From Prochlorococcus sp. AG-679-M10 (GTDB taxonomy: Bacteria; Cyanobacteriota; Cyanobacteriia; PCC-6307; Cyanobiaceae), in NCBI GenBank assembly GCA_003210655.1, contig QCUQ01000005.1, forward strand, positions 18,125 to 82,124: DNA of 64,000 nt. The letters run 5' to 3'. Shown here in pieces: positions 57,875 through 64,000 of the stretch. The position numbers and the translations under genes are program-made. Under the pieces are notes generated by a model. The model saw only the letters and a list, made by a program, of their open reading frames with translations. It did not search any database and was not told the DNA's origin. The stretch's first letter is position 1. The number at the start of each line of letters is the position of its first letter.

Positions 57875-57890
57875 ATATAGATAATATAAT
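57875..57890 (+). repeat. 16-bp direct repeat, copy 1 (txlA-glmM gap)
   Basis: ATATAGATAATATAAT occurs here and again, exactly, 83 bases downstream. Both copies lie in the 128-bp divergent intergenic region. It contains a TATAAT-like end (AATATAAT) and could be a duplicated promoter element. Confidence 0.55.
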
Positions 57891-57957
57891 TATAGAGTAT
57901 ATTATTCTTTTACTTTTAATCAACTGATAGTATAAATACAACTCAAAAGACTTATAC

Positions 57958-57973
57958 ATATAGATAATATAAT
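57958..57973 (+). repeat. 16-bp direct repeat, copy 2, abutting the glmM start
   Basis: Second exact copy of ATATAGATAATATAAT. Its last base is immediately before the glmM ATG at 57974, so it replaces a normal ribosome-binding region. It could mark a true start further downstream or a leaderless transcript from copy 1. Confidence 0.55.
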
Positions 57974-59332
57974 ATGCAATCTATATTTGGGACCGATGGA
58001 ATTAGAGGAAGATTTGATAAGGAATTAGATTATTCTCTAGCATATAAGGTTGGATATGCTTTAGGAGTTATAACGAAAACCAATAATCCAATACTACTAG
58101 GGAGAGATACAAGAGTAAGTGGATATATTCTTCTTGAAGCTATATCAAGAGGTATTAATGCAGCTGGAAAAGAATTTATATATTTAGGAATCTGTCCTAC
58201 ACCAGCTATCCCTTTCTTAATAAAAAAAGAAAATTTTAGTAGTGGGATTATGATAACTGCAAGCCATAATCCTCCTGAATATAATGGAATTAAAATTTTT
58301 GATAATAATGGAGAAAAAATTAAAAAAGAATTTGAAAATCAAATAGAACTTATTTTAAAGATAGAAAACAAGCTTAAAGTATCTACTTATAAAGAAACAT
58401 CCATAAGGGAAAATAACGATCTTTTTAATATCTACGCCGAAGGGCTTATTAATACTATTGGGGATGAAAACTTAGATGGAATGAAAATAATTTTAGATAC
58501 TTGTTATGGTTCTGCGACTACCTGCGCAGCAAGTGTTTTTAAGAAACTAGGAGCTAATATCAAAGTCATTAATGATGAGCAAGATGGTTTTAAAATAAAT
58601 TTAAATTGTGGTTCTACTTGCTTGGAACCTCTAATAAAAGCAATAAAAGAAAATAATGCAGATATGGGGTTTAGCTTTGATGGGGATGCCGATAGAGTTA
58701 TTGGGGTTGATTCAAAAGGCAATATACTAGATGGAGATCACATACTCTTTCTATGGGGAAGAGAACTTTTAGAAGAAAAATTACTTATAAATAAAACAAT
58801 CATCTCAACAAGAATGGCCAATTTAGGTTTTGAAAATACTTGGAATAAAATTGGGGGAACTTTATATAGAACTGAAGTTGGAGATAAATTCATATTTGAA
58901 GCAATAAAGAAAAAAAAGGCCTTATTAGGAGGGGAACAATCAGGTCATATCCTTTCAAAAATTAATAACTTTTGTGGGGATGGGATATTAACTGCAATTC
59001 AAATCTCAAAATACTGCAAGAAAAAAAATATCAGCTTAAGATCTTGGCTTAATAGTAGCTTCTCACCATATCCTCAAAAACTAACTAGTGTAGACTTAAA
59101 TTTTAACTTTAAAAATATCGATAAATCAAATAAGAAATTCTTAAATGAAACTATAGAAAGTTTTTCAAATATTAAAAAGGATAATTGTAGAGTTTATATA
59201 CGGCCAAGTGGAACGGAACCTGTTTTACGTATATTAGTTGAAGCACAAAATAAAAAAGAAGTAGATTCTTTGTCAACAAAAATCACAACCGAACTTAGTA
59301 CAAAAATTAATAAAATATCTAAAACTTTTTGA
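57974..59332 (+). CDS. glmM: Phosphoglucosamine mutase
   Basis: Interconverts glucosamine 6- and 1-phosphate for UDP-GlcNAc, needed for peptidoglycan and lipopolysaccharide. Motifs: [14 protein letters not shown] at the N-terminus, [18 protein letters not shown] (phosphoserine), [14 protein letters not shown] (Mg2+), GGEQSGHIL (sugar loop typical of GlmM) and [14 protein letters not shown]. 452 aa, normal. The 5' region has two direct repeats. Confidence 0.94.
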   Translation: MQSIFGTDGIRGRFDKELDYSLAYKVGYALGVITKTNNPILLGRDTRVSGYILLEAISRGINAAGKEFIYLGICPTPAIPFLIKKENFSSGIMITASHNPPEYNGIKIFDNNGEKIKKEFENQIELILKIENKLKVSTYKETSIRENNDLFNIYAEGLINTIGDENLDGMKIILDTCYGSATTCAASVFKKLGANIKVINDEQDGFKINLNCGSTCLEPLIKAIKENNADMGFSFDGDADRVIGVDSKGNILDGDHILFLWGRELLEEKLLINKTIISTRMANLGFENTWNKIGGTLYRTEVGDKFIFEAIKKKKALLGGEQSGHILSKINNFCGDGILTAIQISKYCKKKNISLRSWLNSSFSPYPQKLTSVDLNFNFKNIDKSNKKFLNETIESFSNIKKDNCRVYIRPSGTEPVLRILVEAQNKKEVDSLSTKITTELSTKINKISKTF

Positions 59333-59333
59333 A

Positions 59334-59966
59334 TCAAATTTTTATGTAAATACTTTCATAAATTTTAAGTTGATTTAAAATTACATATTTTTCTCTATTA
59401 GTTTGAATTCTATTTGGATTAAAACTTTCATAAAATTGAACATCTTGATTTGCTAGTTTTTTGAACTTTATACTTTCAGATATTGTGAGTTCCATATGAT
59501 CAAAAAGCTCTCTTACATCTGTTTTAATAAAGATGAGGGATCCTTTCTTCATTGAATTTGAGAGTAAATTTATTAATTTAGGTTGAATTACACGCCTTTT
59601 ATGATGTTTCTTCTTAAACCATGGATCAGGAAAATTAAAAGAAATACTTGTTATTAAATCAATAATTGATTTATTATTTGAATGATCAAAAATGTTATTC
59701 GCGTTAGCAAATGAAAAAAATAAATTTTTATTTTCTATACTTTTCATTTTCAAATTAGCATTTATCACCAATTTTTCTCTAATTTCAATTCCTATATAAT
59801 TCCAGTTTTTATTTTTAAGTGACAATTCGAATAAAAAATCACCAGAAGCACAACCTACATCCAAATGAAGAGGCAATTTTGGATTTTCAAAAACTTGATT
59901 CAATGGAGGTATTGGATCTATTTCAAAGAAATTTTTACTGAGTGGATTTACATGCTGTCTCATCAA
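59334..59966 (-). CDS. trmB: tRNA (guanine-N7-)-methyltransferase
   Basis: Methylates G46 in tRNA variable loops. The SAM-binding motif is [36 protein letters not shown] is the TrmB hallmark. [11 protein letters not shown] follows. 210 aa, normal. It converges on glmM with 1 base between and is divergent from the DUF3177 gene. Confidence 0.95.
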   Translation of the reverse strand: MMRQHVNPLSKNFFEIDPIPPLNQVFENPKLPLHLDVGCASGDFLFELSLKNKNWNYIGIEIREKLVINANLKMKSIENKNLFFSFANANNIFDHSNNKSIIDLITSISFNFPDPWFKKKHHKRRVIQPKLINLLSNSMKKGSLIFIKTDVRELFDHMELTISESIKFKKLANQDVQFYESFNPNRIQTNREKYVILNQLKIYESIYIKI

Positions 59967-60088
59967 AATTAGTTTATTATTTCTTAGTAGAAATTAATAT
60001 GGTGTATATTATTCATAACTATGACAATAATAAGTTAAGAAGCAGTTGGGTGAGGTTTAATAATTATGTGTGTTAAAAAGAAAAAATT

Positions 60089-60712
60089 TTGAATAGTATT
60101 AATCAGCTTTCTATTTGGCTATCTTTTCAACTTTCATTAATCTTTATAGTTGGTCTTCCTTTCACTCTATTTTGTTGGTCTATAAAAAACAAAAGTAAAG
60201 CTATTACAAAACTTCTATCTAATTATTGGAAAATATCAATTTTATTCTTTATAAGCCTGATACTCCTAATTGGGGAGTATAACTTCGCTCTCTTAATTAC
60301 AAATATTTCGACATTAATAATGACAATCTCAGTATGGTTTTGGAATGATATTAATGACGAGTTAAGTGAATATAGTATATCTCATGCTTTAACTACAACT
60401 ACGAAAGTTTGGCGCTGGTCCATAACTTTTATATCCTTAAGTTTTTTAATTCAAAGTTTAAATAATATTAATTGTTTTTCTTTTATTAATTCTGCGGAAT
60501 GTGAAATTTGGCTTAAACCTTCAACCAATTTCTACTTGATTTTAAAACAATTATTTAATTTCTTATTTGGAGCTAACTTTACTCAACCAGTTGCAAAATT
60601 TTTAGGATTATTTGCCTTATTAATATACACACTGAGTTTATTGCAATGGGCTATAATTAAACTCCCAAAGAATGGTCGGAATTCTGGTTTTTCGAATTAT
60701 GGCAGAGATTAA
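60089..60712 (+). CDS. DUF3177 membrane protein (conserved cyanobacterial)
   Basis: 207 aa with about five hydrophobic segments spread over the whole length (for example FQLSLIFIVGLPFTLFCWSI and FALLITNISTLIMTISVWFW). A conserved-looking SISHALTTTTKVWRWS precedes a later helix pair. It matches the DUF3177 family; function unknown. Start TTG at 60089. It is followed by a 302-base gap before the convergent ileS. Confidence 0.8.
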   Translation: MNSINQLSIWLSFQLSLIFIVGLPFTLFCWSIKNKSKAITKLLSNYWKISILFFISLILLIGEYNFALLITNISTLIMTISVWFWNDINDELSEYSISHALTTTTKVWRWSITFISLSFLIQSLNNINCFSFINSAECEIWLKPSTNFYLILKQLFNFLFGANFTQPVAKFLGLFALLIYTLSLLQWAIIKLPKNGRNSGFSNYGRD

Positions 60713-61014
60713 TTTAATCAAAAATTTAAAGCATATAAGTTTTATCTTTCCAAATAAATTATAAAAACTACAAGGCCACTTATTAATAGATGATTCTAAA
60801 GAATTTTTAAAAATAATAATTTTAAAGGTTTTATTAGCTTTACAACTCACCAAACTGAAATTGATTCAGAAAAAAGTTGAAAAGTTTGATCGTTTTTTTT
60901 CACAAAGTTCATATTATGAAGAGCAAACTTAATAAAAGGATTAAAGAAAATAATCAGGGAGAATGAAACCTTTCTCATTTTTATAATCAAGAAAATTGGA
61001 TTTAAATCAACTGT
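60713..61014. other. 302-base intergenic region without a supported gene
   Basis: Lies between convergent DUF3177 and ileS. AT-rich; the longest start-to-stop frames are under 20 codons or shadows. It contains a small CTGAA/TTCAG hairpin and a run of eight Ts near 60893. The region probably holds the transcript ends of both genes; no recognisable RNA or repeat was seen. Confidence 0.6.
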
Positions 61015-63912
61015 TTATAAATTAATAATATTTGCACATCTTTCGCATAATTTAGTATTTTCAATTCCTTTAACTGTAATATTTTGATAATGCCAACATC
61101 TATCACATTTAAGACCTTTAGCTTTAAGAATCTGAATTTTTCCAAGTTCATTATTATCGATAGTTAAACAATCCTTTGATAAATTATTAACTATATTAAA
61201 ATTAGAGACTATCAACCAATCACGATATAAATCGACTTCTTGATTGCCAAACTTATTAAGCCAAAAAAGAGAATTTTGAAATACCTCATTTTCAGGGAGG
61301 TAATTAACCTCAGTCTCAAGAGCTGCTCCAATCATTTGTTGGGTTCTACAACGTTCTATTGCTTTATTTATTTCTACTCGCAATGTTCTTAAATTAGAAA
61401 TATGTTCATTAAGTTCGGGATTTAGCCATGACTCAGGCAATTTTGGCCATCCTCGTTGAAATACTGATTTTTCAATAGTTGAATATGGGATATTTTGCCA
61501 AATATCTTCGGCCATATGACAAAGTACTGGAGAAATAATGACCGCTAAGTTCTCTACAATTTTGGACATCACAAACTGGCAAGATCTTCTTCTGAATTGA
61601 GATTTAGCACTTACATATAATCTATCTTTTGCGATATCTAAATAAAAATTAGATAAATCAACAACACAAAAACTTTGCAATATTTGAAAAAATTTTGAAA
61701 ATTCGTAATTCTCATATGCAATTGTTACTTGATCTGAGAATTCAACTAGTCTATTCAACATCCATTGATCTAATAACGGCAACTCATCAATATCAATTAC
61801 CTCTAACTCAGGATCATAATCATGAATATTACCTAAGAGATATCTAGCTGTATTTCTTACTTTTCTATAAACATCTGAAAGTTGTTTTAAAATACTCGAT
61901 CCAATTGGAACGTCAACTGAGTAATCAACAGAACTGACCCAAAGCCTAAGGACATCCGCTCCATATGCAGGTTGGATTTTTTGGTTAGGACCACCATTAA
62001 TAATAATATTAGGATCAACAACGTTACCTAAAGATTTGCTCATTTTTCTTCCATTTTCATCTAAAGCAAATCCATGAGTTAGAACTTTCTTATATGGCGG
62101 CTTATTATTAACTGCTACAGAAGTTAGCAACGATGATTGAAACCAACCTCGATGTTGATCAGATCCTTCTAAATACAAATCAGCTGGATATTGCAATTCT
62201 TCTCTTTGCTCACAAACTGCGGCCCAACTAGAACCTGAATCAAACCAGACATCCATAGTATCTAGACCCTTTTTCCAACGATCAGATTCATCTCTGTATT
62301 TTTCTGGCAATAGTTTCTTCTCATCCCAGTCCCACCAGACATCTGCTCCATAGTCCTCAAATAAACTTTTTATATGGTTAATAGTTTCATTATTAAGAAG
62401 AATATCTTTCCCTTCTTTTTCGTAGAAAACAGGTATGGGGACTCCCCAGGACCTCTGCCTAGAAATGCACCAATCACCTCTTCCAACAACCATTGAATAA
62501 ATTCTTTTTTTACCTGTTTTTGGCATCCATTCAACATCTTCTATAGATTTCAAAGCTGAAGATCTAAATCCCTCTACTGATGCAAACCATTGTTCAGTTG
62601 CTCTAAAAATTGTAGGTTTTTTAGTTCTCCAATCATAAGGATATCTGTGTTTATATTTTTCTTTTAAAAGTAGTAAGTTATTTTTCTCCAAATCTTCAAT
62701 AATTACATCATTAGCATCTTTTAAAACATTTAATCCACAAAACTTTTCAGCATGATTATTTAAATTACCTTTTTCATCAACAATACAAGTTATGGGTAAT
62801 TGATATTTTTGCCCAACATTAAAATCATCCATGCCATGACCTGGAGCAGTATGTACAATTCCTGTACCAGATTCAGTAGTTATATAATCACCCCCAATTA
62901 TAATATTGCAAACCTTATTTTTTGTAGGGTGCTGATACTCAATACCCTCTAATAATGAACCTTTTACATCTAATAAAACATTAAATTCTCGATCTAGCTT
63001 TTCACAAATTTCAGAAATTAAATCTCTAGCAAAAAGATATATTTTACCTTTTTGATCTGATGCAAAAACATAATTTATTCTAGGATTAATAGCTACTGCT
63101 TCATTGCCAGGAATTGTCCATGGAGTAGTAGTCCATATAGCTATAAATAATTTATTTAAATTAGAAAGTAATTTGTTTCTAAGATCTTTTTCTTCAAATT
63201 TCAGAAGAACTGCATCTGATAATTTAGTAATATTTAAAGAAACATAAATACTTTTTGAAAAATGCTCTTCTGGATACTCTAGTTCTGCCTCTGCAAGTGC
63301 TGTTCTAGAACTTGGACTCCAGTGAACAGGTTTTAAACCTCTATATATATAGCCATTTAAGAACATCTTTCCAAAAACACCAATCTGAGCAGACTCATAA
63401 TTTTTTTTAAGAGTTAAATATGGATTATCCCAGTCTCCCCAAATACCCCATCTCTTAAACCCTTCAAGTTGATTATTAATTTGAATCTTTGCATAATCTG
63501 TCGCTTTTTTTCTTAAACCTAAAGAATCTAAATTTCTTCTTTCATTTGATTTTAAACTTTGTAGGACCTTTAATTCAATTGGTAACCCATGACAATCCCA
63601 ACCAGGTACAAAATGAACTTTAAAACCTTTTAAGGTTTTGTATTTATTAATAATATCTTTTAAAACTTTATTTAAAGCATGTCCCATATGGAGGGAACCA
63701 TTTGCATAAGGCGGTCCATCATGCAATGTAAAATTTTTACCTGAGTTAGATGAACCCAATTGCAAATCTATCTTATTTTTTGACCAGAATTCATGAATCT
63801 CTGGTTCCCTAATTACTGAATTAGCTCGCATCGAAAAATCAGTCTTTAGCAAATTTAAAGTTTCTTTATACGAAAAGCCAGATTTTTTTTCTTTATTATG
63901 TTGTGATTTCAT
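61015..63912 (-). CDS. ileS: Isoleucyl-tRNA synthetase
   Basis: Class I aminoacyl-tRNA synthetase, 965 aa. HIGH motif: [22 protein letters not shown] motif: [14 protein letters not shown]. The editing (CP1) domain has [15 protein letters not shown] and [13 protein letters not shown]. The C-terminal zinc finger is CDRCWHYQ with CERCANII at the very end. Start ATG at 63912. No other gene is seen in the remaining 88 bases to the right edge. Confidence 0.97.
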   Translation of the reverse strand: MKSQHNKEKKSGFSYKETLNLLKTDFSMRANSVIREPEIHEFWSKNKIDLQLGSSNSGKNFTLHDGPPYANGSLHMGHALNKVLKDIINKYKTLKGFKVHFVPGWDCHGLPIELKVLQSLKSNERRNLDSLGLRKKATDYAKIQINNQLEGFKRWGIWGDWDNPYLTLKKNYESAQIGVFGKMFLNGYIYRGLKPVHWSPSSRTALAEAELEYPEEHFSKSIYVSLNITKLSDAVLLKFEEKDLRNKLLSNLNKLFIAIWTTTPWTIPGNEAVAINPRINYVFASDQKGKIYLFARDLISEICEKLDREFNVLLDVKGSLLEGIEYQHPTKNKVCNIIIGGDYITTESGTGIVHTAPGHGMDDFNVGQKYQLPITCIVDEKGNLNNHAEKFCGLNVLKDANDVIIEDLEKNNLLLLKEKYKHRYPYDWRTKKPTIFRATEQWFASVEGFRSSALKSIEDVEWMPKTGKKRIYSMVVGRGDWCISRQRSWGVPIPVFYEKEGKDILLNNETINHIKSLFEDYGADVWWDWDEKKLLPEKYRDESDRWKKGLDTMDVWFDSGSSWAAVCEQREELQYPADLYLEGSDQHRGWFQSSLLTSVAVNNKPPYKKVLTHGFALDENGRKMSKSLGNVVDPNIIINGGPNQKIQPAYGADVLRLWVSSVDYSVDVPIGSSILKQLSDVYRKVRNTARYLLGNIHDYDPELEVIDIDELPLLDQWMLNRLVEFSDQVTIAYENYEFSKFFQILQSFCVVDLSNFYLDIAKDRLYVSAKSQFRRRSCQFVMSKIVENLAVIISPVLCHMAEDIWQNIPYSTIEKSVFQRGWPKLPESWLNPELNEHISNLRTLRVEINKAIERCRTQQMIGAALETEVNYLPENEVFQNSLFWLNKFGNQEVDLYRDWLIVSNFNIVNNLSKDCLTIDNNELGKIQILKAKGLKCDRCWHYQNITVKGIENTKLCERCANIINL

Positions 63913-64000
63913 TCGAAATTATAGAATTTATTTATGATCAATTGATTTTTTTAATTATTTTTCACCTCGTTAATTGTATCTTTTATAAATTGATTTGTTG

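Noticed and set aside
60901..60965. Short frame MKSKLNKRIKENNQGE in the gap before ileS
   Set aside because: Only 16 codons, no ribosome-binding site and no similarity I recognise.
1..64000. Search for CRISPR arrays, insertion sequences, integrases, attachment sites and phage genes
   Set aside because: No spaced direct repeats, transposase-like or integrase-like proteins, or tRNA-flanking repeats were seen; both tRNAs are intact and bordered by core genes.

Overview
The window is a compact, strongly AT-rich (roughly 30-32 % GC by eye) chromosome segment of a marine picocyanobacterium, almost certainly a high-light-adapted Prochlorococcus. The evidence is a degenerate beta-phycoerythrin gene at the left edge, photosystem II small-subunit genes (psbEFLJ, psbK, psbI, psbN, psbH), ndhCKJ, chlD, ntcA, amt1, thyX instead of thyA, several cyanobacteria-only DUF proteins, very short intergenic gaps and very low GC. 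I see no integrase, transposase, phage gene, CRISPR array or toxin-antitoxin pair. This is core genome rather than a genomic island.

Layout. 1-7.4 kb: partial cpeB, a 66-aa unknown protein, a UvrD-type helicase, a CCA/poly(A) nucleotidyltransferase, an FAD-oxidoreductase/SelD fusion and mtnP. 7.4-11.5 kb: a photosynthesis block with rubA-ycf48-psbEFLJ on the minus strand and ndhCKJ diverging on the plus strand. 11.5-21.3 kb: a YvcK-like protein, MlaF/MlaD-like lipid transport genes, chlD, folK, a Nudix hydrolase, photolyase, a DegT-type aminotransferase and a thioredoxin-fold protein. 21.4-29.3 kb: fabI, hisB, a carotenoid oxygenase, rdgB, a phosphohexomutase, a Cas4/RecB-like nuclease, ygfZ and pyrE. 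29.4-39.8 kb: tRNA(CAU), a CNNM/CBS protein, a Gfo/Idh oxidoreductase, psbK-tgt, cobS, a Hik2/CSK-like histidine kinase, a DUF3155 protein, an esterase, purH, a DoxX protein and ispH. 39.8-49.3 kb: amt1, sfsA, murJ, two small unknowns, tRNA-Arg and the glyA-cinA-leuC-leuD string. 49.3-64 kb: an LptD-like DUF3769 protein, psbI, psbN, psbH, pth, DUF3146, a RuvC-fold protein, DUF3084, ntcA, a CobO-like protein, dcd, thyX, a TxlA/HCF164-like thioredoxin, glmM, trmB, DUF3177 and ileS.

How it works together. Most genes are housekeeping: nucleotide, amino-acid, isoprenoid and wall-precursor synthesis, tRNA maturation, and photosystem assembly. The clearest regulatory theme is nitrogen control. The global regulator NtcA is encoded here. 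A GT-N10-AC site lies 22 bp upstream of a TAN3T -10 element in front of ntcA itself (autoregulation). A perfect GTA-N8-TAC site lies in front of the ammonium transporter amt1, whose leader also carries a terminator-like hairpin.

No clearly undescribed multi-gene system is visible. The best leads are the amt1 leader hairpin, a perfect dyad overlapping the ntcA operator, a CobO-like protein without its Walker A lysine, a Cas4-like/DEDD nuclease, and a possibly structured leader before the DUF3155 gene. Start codons, especially TTG/GTG ones, and all regulatory sites are predictions from the sequence alone.
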